Source of the DNA: Deltaproteobacteria bacterium | GTDB taxonomy: Bacteria > Desulfobacterota > UBA8473 | NCBI GenBank assembly: GCA_030643245.1 | Contig: DAOWME010000021.1 | Coordinates: forward strand, 1 to 20,534 | Length of the DNA: 20,534 bases | Direction of reading: 5' to 3' | Part shown: in pieces, positions 14,052 to 20,534 of the stretch | How positions within the stretch are numbered: position 1 is the first letter of the stretch | How the letters are laid out: each line of letters starts with the position of its first letter | Made by a program: the position numbers and the translations under genes | The notes under the pieces: generated by a model | What the model saw: the letters and a program-made list of their open reading frames with translations, nothing else | Databases searched by the model: none | Told to the model about the DNA's origin: nothing

Positions 14052-15392
14052 GTGAAAAAAATAGGGGTCGGATTAGTGGGGTTCGGTACTGTGGGGACGG
14101 GAGTAGTGAGGATTCTTCAAGAGAACAAGGGGGTTATTGAGGATCGTCTGGGGGCTTCAATTGTTCTGAAGAAGATAGCAGACCTCGACATTACAACCGA
14201 TCGGGGGGTAAAGGTAGACAGAAATATTTTAACAACCGATGCTAGAGAATTGATCGACGATCCGGAGATATCCATCCTCATTGAGCTCATTGGTGGATAC
14301 GATGCAGCAAGGGAGATCACTCTGAAGGCCATTGGCAAAGGTAAACATGTAGTGACCGCAAACAAGGCCCTCCTGGCAGTTCACGGTGGTGATATATTTG
14401 GAGAAGCCAACAGGCGGGGTGTAGATATTGGGTTTGAGGCGAGTGTGGGCGGTGGTATACCCGTGATTCGCTCTATCAAGGAGGGGCTGGCTGCGAATCA
14501 CATAAAGGTCATATTTGGGATTTTGAACGGTACCTCAAACTACATCCTTTCAGAGATGACCAGTAAAGGAAAAAAATTCGGAGATGTGTTGAAGGACGTC
14601 CAAAACAAAGGCTATGCCGAAGCAGATCCCACCTTCGATATTGAAGGCATAGATGCAGCTCACAAGTTGGCCATACTACTCTCCCTGGCTTACGGGATTA
14701 AGGTGGAGATTGGGGATATTTATGTTGAAGGGATCTCCAAGATCACGCCTCTCGATATAGAATTTGCAAAAGAACTTGGCTATACGATAAAATTACTCGC
14801 CATAGCTAAGGAAGAAGGGCACCGGATTGAGGCCCGGGTTCATCCTACTCTCTTGCCCAACAGTCACCTTCTCTCAATGGTTAACGAAGCATACAATGCG
14901 ATATTTATTGATGGAGACGCCGTCGGTTCAACCATGTTTTACGGAAAAGGGGCAGGGATGCTGCCGACTGCGAGCGCAGTAATCAGCGATGTTCTGGAAA
15001 TATGCAGGAACATTATGAAAGGCAGTAGCCTGAGGGTTCCACTCCTTTCTTTTCAGCATGAAAAGATAAGGGCGCAGAAGATCAAGAACATGAGCGACGT
15101 TACAAGTAGGTACTATCTGAGATTTTCTGCTATAGATAGACCGGGAGTTCTTTCAAAGATATCGGGAATCCTGGGCAATCTGGATATAAGCATCTCATCG
15201 GTTATTCAGAAGGGAAGAGAGGTCGAAGGGACTGTTCCAATCTTCATGGTGACCTATGAAGCGAGAGAGGCCAATATTCAAAAGGCTCTGAAAGAGATAG
15301 ATGATTCGCCCATAACCCTCGATAATACTGTATTGATCAGAATAGAAGAAGGGGAGGCAACTTCGGAGGGTAAGAGATTATGGAAGGAATAA
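14052..15392 (+). CDS. hom: Homoserine dehydrogenase with ACT domain
   Basis: 446 aa from GTG 14052; the ribosome site is weak (GGAAAGCGAGTAGG upstream) but MKKIGVGLVGFGTVG is the normal family start. It reduces aspartate semialdehyde to homoserine in the cytoplasm, the branch to threonine and methionine. The Rossmann loop is GFGTVGTG (10-17), VTANKALLA is at 101-109, and the substrate region GFEASVGGGIPV (127-138) with GILNGTSNYIL follows. A C-terminal ACT domain starts near residue 352 (YYLRFSAIDRPGVLSKISGIL), which implies allosteric inhibition, usually by threonine. The length is normal. It overlaps thrC by 13 bp, so translation is probably coupled. Confidence 0.95.
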   Translation: MKKIGVGLVGFGTVGTGVVRILQENKGVIEDRLGASIVLKKIADLDITTDRGVKVDRNILTTDARELIDDPEISILIELIGGYDAAREITLKAIGKGKHVVTANKALLAVHGGDIFGEANRRGVDIGFEASVGGGIPVIRSIKEGLAANHIKVIFGILNGTSNYILSEMTSKGKKFGDVLKDVQNKGYAEADPTFDIEGIDAAHKLAILLSLAYGIKVEIGDIYVEGISKITPLDIEFAKELGYTIKLLAIAKEEGHRIEARVHPTLLPNSHLLSMVNEAYNAIFIDGDAVGSTMFYGKGAGMLPTASAVISDVLEICRNIMKGSSLRVPLLSFQHEKIRAQKIKNMSDVTSRYYLRFSAIDRPGVLSKISGILGNLDISISSVIQKGREVEGTVPIFMVTYEAREANIQKALKEIDDSPITLDNTVLIRIEEGEATSEGKRLWKE

Positions 15393-16429
15393 TCAGACGA
15401 TACATGGAGTTCCTGCCTATAACGGACGTGTCAGGGATTGTGAGTCTGAACGAAGGCAATACACCGCTTATCAAGACCATAAGGCTGAAAGATTACATAA
15501 ATAAGGACATCGAAATCTATCTTAAGAATGAAGGTCTTAACCCCTCGGGCTCTTTTAAAGATAGGGGAATGACAGTCGCCATATCCAAGGCATTGGAAGA
15601 AGAAGGTAAAGCGGTTATTTGTGCCTCAACGGGCAACACCTCTGCCTCTGCTGCTGCTTATGCAGCAAAGGGAGGCTTGAAGGCGTATGTCCTTATCCCG
15701 GAGGGGAAGATCGCTTTGGGAAAGCTCGCCCAGGCTGTGATGCATGGCGCCAAGGTGATACAAGTGGAGGGTAATTTTGATGAAGCCCTGAGTATCGTGA
15801 GAGAGATATCGGAGAAATATCCTGTCACAATGGTGAATTCCTTGAACCCGTATCGCATAGAGGGACAAAAGACAGCCGCATTTGAAGTCTGCGACCAGTT
15901 GGGTTTTGTTCCGACATTCCATGCGTTGCCGGTTGGAAATGCCGGCAATATAACTGCATACTGGAAAGGGTTTAAAGAGTATAAATCTTCCGGAAAGACA
16001 GATTCGTTGCCCAAGATGATAGGGTTTCAGGCAGAGGGTGCTGCCCCCATAGTGAGAGGAAAGGTCGTGAAGAATCCGGAGACCCTGGCAACAGCGATCA
16101 GGATAGGCAATCCTGCAAGCTGGAAGCGCGCAGAGGCAGCGAGGGATGAATCGGGAGGGATCATCGATATGGTGTCAGATGAAGAGATTATCAGCGCATA
16201 TCAGTTAATTGCCAGATATGAAGGGATATTCTGCGAACCGGCATCCGCAGCCTCAGTGGCCGGGGTTATCAAGTTGAATGGGAAGGGCTATTTCAAGAAG
16301 GGGGACAGTATTGTCTGTACACTAACCGGGCATGGTCTTAAAGACCCGGATAATGCCATCAAGATATCGACGCAACCCATGACCCTGCCGCCGAAGTTGG
16401 ATAGGATATTAGATATACTGGATCTGTAA
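15380..16429 (+). CDS. thrC: Threonine synthase
   Basis: 349 aa, ATG 15380 with GGAGGG nine nt upstream, overlapping the end of hom. A PLP enzyme that turns O-phosphohomoserine into threonine. Lys60 in NPSGSFKDRGM is the PLP lysine; STGNTSASAAAYAAKGG (84-100) and LPVGNAGNITAYW, the phosphate-binding loop, follow the fold-type II pattern. CTLTGHGLKDP lies near the end. The length fits the short form (about 350 aa). The enzyme needs a phosphorylated substrate, so a homoserine kinase must exist; no ThrB is seen here, and the next gene is the candidate. Confidence 0.95.
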   Translation: MEGIIRRYMEFLPITDVSGIVSLNEGNTPLIKTIRLKDYINKDIEIYLKNEGLNPSGSFKDRGMTVAISKALEEEGKAVICASTGNTSASAAAYAAKGGLKAYVLIPEGKIALGKLAQAVMHGAKVIQVEGNFDEALSIVREISEKYPVTMVNSLNPYRIEGQKTAAFEVCDQLGFVPTFHALPVGNAGNITAYWKGFKEYKSSGKTDSLPKMIGFQAEGAAPIVRGKVVKNPETLATAIRIGNPASWKRAEAARDESGGIIDMVSDEEIISAYQLIARYEGIFCEPASAASVAGVIKLNGKGYFKKGDSIVCTLTGHGLKDPDNAIKISTQPMTLPPKLDRILDILDL

Positions 16430-16464
16430 TTTTCAGTCTTTTCTTGGAGTCAAATGAGATTGGC

Positions 16465-17676
16465 ATGAAGTATATCATATTAATTGGCGACGGAATGGCC
16501 GACTATCCTCTTGAAGAACTGGGCGGCAAAACCCCCCTTGAGGTGGCCCACATACCGAATATGAATCTAATGGCCAGGAAGGGAAAATTAGGCCTGGTAA
16601 AGACCATACCCGCAGGGTTGAACCCTGGCAGCGATATTGCAAATCTGTCGATCCTGGGCTACGATCCTAAAGAGTATTATAGTGGAAGGGCGCCTTTTGA
16701 AGCTGCGAGTATCGGTTTGAAGCTCAGCCCGGAGGATGTGGCCTTCAGGTGTAATCTGGTAACCCTCTGCATAAAAGAGGGAAAAACATACATGGATGAT
16801 TACAGTGCGGGGCACATACCTACGGAAGAAGCGATAGAGATTATCTATGAGATAGACCGTAGACTCGGCACCGAAGATATCAAGTTCTATCCCGGTGTCA
16901 GCTATCGTCACCTTATGGTTTGGAAGAACGGTCAAGAAGAACTGGACACGACACCTCCCCATGATATATCCGGCAAGGGAATTGATCCATATATGCCAAG
17001 AGGCAAAGGTGAAGAGAGGATCGTTCAATTGATGAATGATTCTCAAATGATTCTCGAACGTAGTCCTATCAATGAGAAAAGGATAAAGGGTTCTGAAAAA
17101 CCGGCAAATTCCATCTGGCTGTGGGGGCAGGGCAAGGCACCCAGGATGCCGGCTTTGTCAGATAAATACGGTATTTCAGGTTCGGTGATCTCTGCCGTTG
17201 ACCTGATCAAAGGGATCGGTATTTATGCCGGGTTAAAGGTTATAAACGTTCCCGGTGCAACAGGTTACCTTGACACCAATTACCGGGGAAAGGCCGAGTA
17301 TGCTTTAAGGGAGCTTGAAGAAAAGGATTTTGTGTATCTCCATGTAGAGGCCCCCGACGAAGCCGGCCATAGTGGTGATCTTAAAGGCAAGATGAGGGCC
17401 ATTGAACGCTTCGATAAAGAGGTTGTGGGGACAGTTTTAGATAGGATAGATCGGTTTACAGCACACAGGATAATGGTATTGCCAGACCACCCCACCCCTC
17501 TAAAAGTAATGAGTCATACGGCCGACCCTGTGCCATTTGCAATTTATTCATCCGATGATAAGGAAACTACAATCTCAAGAGATCTGAACTTCAGTGAAGA
17601 ATCAGCAAAGAGAACCCGGCTCTATATTGAGGATGGACATAAGTTGTTAATCTTTTTCCTGGAGGAGAGAGAATAG
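16465..17676 (+). CDS. apgM: ApgM-type phosphoglycerate mutase-like protein; candidate alternative homoserine kinase
   Basis: 403 aa from ATG 16465. The frame is open to a TTG at 16444, but MKYIILIGDGMADYP is the normal start. It belongs to the alkaline-phosphatase-like superfamily, cofactor-independent (archaeal-type) phosphoglycerate mutase branch. Metal and active-site regions: GDGMAD (8-13), PGSDIANLSILGYDP (54-68), SGRAPFEAASIG, HVEAPDEAGHSGD, LPDHPTP and SHTADPVPF. The length is normal. It follows thrC by 35 bp in a hom-thrC cluster that lacks thrB. From memory, COG3635 proteins in such clusters have been proposed or shown to phosphorylate homoserine. A mutase role in glycolysis remains possible. 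A four-codon ORF (ATG 16454, MRLA) ends overlapping this start. Confidence 0.9.
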   Translation: MKYIILIGDGMADYPLEELGGKTPLEVAHIPNMNLMARKGKLGLVKTIPAGLNPGSDIANLSILGYDPKEYYSGRAPFEAASIGLKLSPEDVAFRCNLVTLCIKEGKTYMDDYSAGHIPTEEAIEIIYEIDRRLGTEDIKFYPGVSYRHLMVWKNGQEELDTTPPHDISGKGIDPYMPRGKGEERIVQLMNDSQMILERSPINEKRIKGSEKPANSIWLWGQGKAPRMPALSDKYGISGSVISAVDLIKGIGIYAGLKVINVPGATGYLDTNYRGKAEYALRELEEKDFVYLHVEAPDEAGHSGDLKGKMRAIERFDKEVVGTVLDRIDRFTAHRIMVLPDHPTPLKVMSHTADPVPFAIYSSDDKETTISRDLNFSEESAKRTRLYIEDGHKLLIFFLEERE

Positions 17677-17750
17677 TGTGGATGACGCAGGATGCCAGTA
17701 AACAGAGGGTGTCTCCGTGGGTAAAAACCTGACCTTCCTCAAAAAAACTC

Positions 17751-17779
17751 TTGACAAAAAGGCAGTAATTCTATATATT
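17751..17779 (+). promoter_or_regulatory. Promoter of the initiator tRNA gene
   Basis: TTGACA (17751-17756), 17-bp spacer, TATATT (17774-17779), about 25 bp before the tRNA 5' end. Close to consensus and well placed. Confidence 0.8.
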
Positions 17780-17804
17780 AATAAATATATTAAGTAATTA
17801 GTGT

Positions 17805-17881
<77 letters not shown>

Positions 17882-17890
17882 ATAAAACCA

Positions 17891-17923
17891 AGGGCTTACG
17901 TCGTTTTGGAGTAAGCCCTTTTT
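17891..17923 (+). terminator. Rho-independent terminator of the tRNA gene
   Basis: AGGGCTTAC (17891-17899) and GTAAGCCCT (17911-17919) form a perfect 9-bp stem with an 11-nt loop, followed directly by a T run. Confidence 0.88.
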
Positions 17924-17976
17924 AGTATTTGGTGTAAATTTGAGCATCCTTCATACATCAGTTTACACTTTTGAAA

Positions 17977-18306
17977 TTATGGCTGCTTCAACCCAAGCTG
18001 ATGAATATGCTCCGAAATTGTCCTCACTTCCTTTTCGCGCTGGACACGCTCCTCTTCCAGAAGTGACATTAGCGCCTGCTGATACAGGACGGTTTCGGCA
18101 TGATCCCTTCCGGGAAGATTACTGATATCAGGTACTTCTGTGCCCATGGGTGCAAGAGAGAGATCGAGAAAGATGGTGGGCTGACGCACGGTGATGGTTC
18201 CATCCTGGTTGGCCTGCCTGTCCGGTAGGCAGGTCTGGGTTGCGAACAGGCATTTATGAAGAATATGTCCGATACCGTCTCGAATCTCTCCGGAAAATTG
18301 TCCCAT
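17977..18306 (-). pseudogene. Fragment of a helicase-like protein
   Basis: 109 codons reading VRQPTIFLDLSLAPMGTEVP, then LPGRDHAETVLYQQALMSLL and EEERVQREKEVRTISEHI. This resembles a C-terminal region of large SNF2-type helicases associated with phage defence or mobile DNA, known to me only by pattern. The usual continuation (an EISLN...RQN-type helix) is missing, and the fragment ends soon after EHI. The front part, up to CLPDRQANQ, includes a palindromic repeat (18213-18233). A stop lies three codons before the ATG in the same frame. It sits behind a tRNA gene, a usual site for inserted DNA, but no duplicated tRNA end was found. Confidence 0.45.
18213..18233. repeat. CCTGCCT/AGGCAGG palindromic repeat
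   Basis: CCTGCCT-GTCCGGT-AGGCAGG, a 7-bp stem with a 7-nt loop, of a type widely dispersed in environmental genomes. Here it lies inside the reading frame of the helicase-like fragment and encodes the CLPDRQA stretch. Confidence 0.6.
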
Positions 18307-18309
18307 TTG

Positions 18310-18682
18310 TCAAGGGGAAAGATTTGTTCCCCTTCCTTCTTCCAAGACGTATCCGGTTAGGGACGTGGCCGAAATAACTTCCTCAAGTTGGCGCTCAGAT
18401 TTAGGTCAGATTTGTTCGATCTGAAAACACAAAACCACAGGAATAGTTTTGCCTATTTCGAGGATTTTGTGTTTGAAGGTCGGGCAAAGATGGCCTGAAG
18501 ATGAGATGTACAAATGGGGAAGTTATTTCGGCCACGTCCCTTATCATCCTCTGCCCTAAAGGGACCAGAATCCTCTTGCCGATCTCGAGCGTATTCCGCA
18601 GGTTCTCCGGTGCCTGATAACAAAGGGTCTTTGGAAGAGGAAACCCTGGAGCCGCCTCAACAAGTCTTTTGTCTTGCCTCAT
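18310..18682 (-). pseudogene. priA: priA N-terminal remnant split by a foldback MITE
   Basis: Before the element, 18682 to 18541 encodes VEAAPGFPLPKTLCYQAPEN followed by LRNTLEIGKRILVPLGQRMI, the N-terminal DNA-binding domain of primosomal helicase PriA. After the element, 18356 to 18313 reads TGYVLEEGRGTNLSP and then a stop. Joining the parts across one TAA restores GQRMI-TGYVLEEG, the natural PriA order, so the element entered a once continuous reading frame. All of the helicase part is gone, so a functional priA must lie elsewhere, or this was a second copy on acquired DNA. Confidence 0.7.
18360..18540. mobile_element. Foldback MITE, copy 2 (inside priA remnant)
   Basis: 181 bp, inverted relative to copy 1 and alike over the full length. 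The ends are perfect inverted repeats: GGGACGTGGCCGAAATAACTT at 18360 and its complement ending at 18540. It is flanked by TTA at 18357-18359 and 18541-18543. The two arms align with each other along nearly the whole element around a central GAATAG-TTTTGC-CTATTTC hairpin, so it is a complete foldback. It encodes nothing. Confidence 0.9.
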
Positions 18683-18830
18683 GGTATGCCATTGGCCTAT
18701 GAAGAAGGAAGCGTTTCAGCTCCCAAGTGAGTGGTACTTGAATGTTCTTCGGGAAGAATATCTGTTCAATGCCTCGTATAGTACCATTTTTTTGCTTGTA
18801 TGCAACTCGGCGCCCATTCTTTCTGTGCCC

Positions 18831-19394
18831 TCACATCGCGCCTTTGAGCTCCTCCTCGACGACCGCACGAACGGAAAAGGGAGGCCCTCCTCGAACAAAC
18901 CTATCGGTCAATCGGTACGCTTGCTTTTCGAACACAACCTGAGAATATCCATCCCGCATCAAGGCGTCGGTGTACAATTCAATGAGTCTTCTCGAACCCA
19001 GTACATCCCATTGGACCACATGAACCATCTCGTGAAATACAGTAGAGAGTGCGGCTGAAGGATGCGACCAGAGCCCTTTGCGAATGAGAACATAATCAAT
19101 GAGACAGAAGCCCGCGGCTTGAGTCAGATCAAGCGGAATGGGTATCCCCGACTCTTCTAAGTCAGAGTAAAATGGAGGGTTTGGAATCTCTTCGAGACTC
19201 ACTATTCGAGTGCGATCGAGGATCCTCTTCTCAAAATATTCCCTAAGGCGTGACTGCTCCGCATCGGACAATGGTCTGGCATTCGGCATGTACAGCTCCC
19301 GTTGCTCGTACGCCCACGGTTCGAATTTCTCGATCAGGTAGGACTTCAACTTAAGTTTTGCTATCCCTTTTTTTATTTTTCCAACCATCTGCAT
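18831..19394 (-). CDS. HEMVH-motif zinc-metallopeptidase-like protein
   Basis: 187 aa, ATG 19394 with GGAGGG just upstream. The key motif is FHEMVHVVQWDVLG at residues 120-133: His121 and His125 are zinc ligands and Glu122 the catalytic base. Glu156 in VFEKQAYRL is a likely third ligand, as in gluzincins and their short relatives. There is no signal peptide or membrane helix; the N-terminus is basic (KIKKGIAKLKLK). The family's targets are unknown. The gene appears intact, with a good ribosome site, in the middle of decayed genes, so it may belong to acquired DNA. Confidence 0.78.
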   Translation of the reverse strand: MQMVGKIKKGIAKLKLKSYLIEKFEPWAYEQRELYMPNARPLSDAEQSRLREYFEKRILDRTRIVSLEEIPNPPFYSDLEESGIPIPLDLTQAAGFCLIDYVLIRKGLWSHPSAALSTVFHEMVHVVQWDVLGSRRLIELYTDALMRDGYSQVVFEKQAYRLTDRFVRGGPPFSVRAVVEEELKGAM

Positions 19395-19430
19395 TTACCC
19401 TCCCTCTGAGCCCGACCTCATCATGGCCCT

Positions 19431-19688
19431 CTAGTTGAAGCGGCACAGGACAGCTGCGCCTTGACCCGGCTTTTTGCTCCGAATACCGATAACTTTTCCT
19501 CTAAGAGTATGTCTTTTTGTTGACAGAAAGCATCTGCCCTTCTCAGACACACCGTTTCTTATCGATTCCGGGGTGCCCCACTCAATCAGATCATCGAAGC
19601 AATACCCGTATAGAAAACCCTAATCAACACCGGGCTTCTTGAACAATGGATAGAGTACGACCTTGTCAGGATCGTCTCTATCCTTCAA
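19431..19688 (-). pseudogene. Unrecognised ORF broken by one amber codon
   Basis: In one frame the minus strand reads LKDRDDPDKVVLYPLFKKPG, VD, then TAG (19620-19622), then GFLYGYCFDDLIEWGTPESI and on to VLCRFN, stop at 19431. The composition on both sides is protein-like. The frame is open further upstream into the end of the catalase gene, and no ATG with a ribosome site is seen. I do not recognise the family. A decayed gene is most likely; amber readthrough is a remote alternative. Apart from this the 313-bp gap holds nothing. Confidence 0.4.
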
Positions 19689-19707
19689 GGCTAGCTGATT
19701 AGTTTTC

Positions 19708-20534
19708 CTATTTTGGAACTTCGCTCAGCAGAATTCCAAGCGCGTCAGCTACCCCTTCGCCATAGGCAGGATCGGCCTTCAAGCAATTACCTATATGACG
19801 AAGCTTGATTTCCTTCGGAGCATCGCCCAAGGCGCGAGCGGTGTTACCGAAGAGGGCCTCCTGTTGCCCGCGACTCATGAGAAGGAAGAGCAGTCCGGGC
19901 TGGCTGAAGTAGTCCTCATCCTTCCGATGGTTCCAGTGGTCCGCTGCGCCATACAGGCCGAGGAGTGGTTCGGCTAACTCGGGTTGCTGTTTCCACTCAC
20001 CATAGCTATTAGGCTCGTAACCGAGAGTACTGCCATAGTTGCCGTCAACCCTCATAGCTCCATCTCGGTGGTAGCTATGGAATGGGCAGCGTGAAGCGTT
20101 GACTGGAATCAGATGGTGGTTTACGCCTAGCCGATAACGCTGAGCATCCCCGTAAGAGAACAGTCGTCCCTGCAACATCTTGTCAGGCGAAAATCCGATG
20201 CCGGGTACCACATTGGCCGGGTTAAAAGCCGATTGCTCCACCTCGGCAAAGTAGTTCTCGGGATTGCGGTTCAGCTCCATGATGCCGACATCGATTAGCG
20301 GATAGTCCTTGTGGAACCACACCTTGGTAAGGTCAAAGGGGTTGTACCGGCAGGTGGCAGCATCCTTTTCCGGCATCACTTGGATGAAGAGTTTCCACTT
20401 CGGGAAGTCCTTACTTTCTATGCTTTCGTAGAGATCACACTGGTGGCTTTCACGATCCTTGCTAATAATGGCCTCAGCTTCGGCATCCGTCAGGTTATTG
20501 ATGCCCTGCTGCGTCTTAAAGTGGAACTTGACCC
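19708..20534 (-). CDS. katA: Monofunctional heme catalase (N-terminus outside window)
   Basis: 274 codons plus two bases are visible, ending at the TAG at 19708. The cytoplasmic enzyme degrades hydrogen peroxide. VKFHFKTQQGI, the WKLFIQVMPEKDA stretch, PFDLTKVWFHKDYPLI, MELNRNPENYFAEVEQSAFNP and the heme-ligand region GRLFSYGDAQRYRLG (Tyr in FSYGD) are classic small-subunit catalase blocks, followed by VNHHLIPVNA. It ends LLSEVPK without the flavodoxin-like tail of large catalases. In a presumed anaerobe it would serve oxygen defence. Its promoter is outside the window. Confidence 0.95.
   Translation of the reverse strand, partial: VKFHFKTQQGINNLTDAEAEAIISKDRESHQCDLYESIESKDFPKWKLFIQVMPEKDAATCRYNPFDLTKVWFHKDYPLIDVGIMELNRNPENYFAEVEQSAFNPANVVPGIGFSPDKMLQGRLFSYGDAQRYRLGVNHHLIPVNASRCPFHSYHRDGAMRVDGNYGSTLGYEPNSYGEWKQQPELAEPLLGLYGAADHWNHRKDEDYFSQPGLLFLLMSRGQQEALFGNTARALGDAPKEIKLRHIGNCLKADPAYGEGVADALGILLSEVPK

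Noticed and set aside
18716..18898. 60-codon minus-strand ORF downstream of the metallopeptidase
   Set aside because: Overlaps the metallopeptidase 3' end in another frame; no start signal or motif.
18669..19058. 129-codon plus-strand ORF
   Set aside because: Antisense to the HEMVH metallopeptidase gene, low-complexity translation, no ribosome site.

Overview
The window looks like chromosomal DNA from an anaerobic, Deltaproteobacteria-like (Desulfobacterota-type) bacterium. This is an inference from gene content: a four-subunit 2-oxoacid:ferredoxin oxidoreductase, a cytidylate-kinase-like/response-regulator hybrid, a FeoB-associated Cys-rich peptide, DUF4125, and a homoserine dehydrogenase/threonine synthase/ApgM-type cluster. 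The DNA is rich in short foldback repeats (MITE-like and REP-like) and in decayed genes, which suits a slow-growing environmental genome. No name or accession can be derived from the sequence alone.

Layout. (1) 1-4050, minus strand: a probable operon TetR regulator -> SulP anion transporter with an unusual soluble insert -> kinase-like/response-regulator hybrid (cut by the window edge). A TetR-type palindrome lies in front, and a 180-bp foldback element sits between the last two genes. (2) 4051-5292: 1.2 kb without an intact gene, holding dispersed repeats, a perfect 32-bp palindrome and a possible transposase scrap. (3) 5293-8035, plus strand: ferredoxin, alpha, beta and gamma subunits of a VOR/KOR-type oxidoreductase. 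(4) 8259-11098: a UMF1/Atg22-type MFS transporter (minus); a strong promoter with a Fur-like box separated by two back-to-back MITEs from a 58-aa FeoB-associated Cys-rich membrane peptide (plus); and a divergent Nudix protein (minus). (5) 11375-13822, plus: five-repeat TPR protein, NAD-dependent epimerase/dehydratase, DUF4125 protein. (6) 14052-17676, plus: hom-thrC-apgM. The ApgM-like protein is a candidate for the missing homoserine kinase. (7) 17751-17923: initiator tRNA-Met with promoter and terminator. (8) 17977-19707: a gene graveyard with a helicase-like fragment, a priA start split by a second copy of the foldback element with a visible TTA target duplication, an intact HEMVH metallopeptidase-like gene, and an ORF broken by one amber codon. 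(9) 19708-20534, minus: the C-terminal part of a monofunctional catalase.

The most unusual signal is the repeat content. One foldback family has two full copies (1081-1260 and 18360-18540). Their terminal arms differ between copies yet stay perfectly paired within each copy. Both copies are flanked by TTA, and both reconstructed target sites contain the same 9 bp, GGTTATCAT. A bare end of the same family lies at the start of the epimerase gene. Two further MITE families are stacked inside the leader of the iron-uptake-related peptide.
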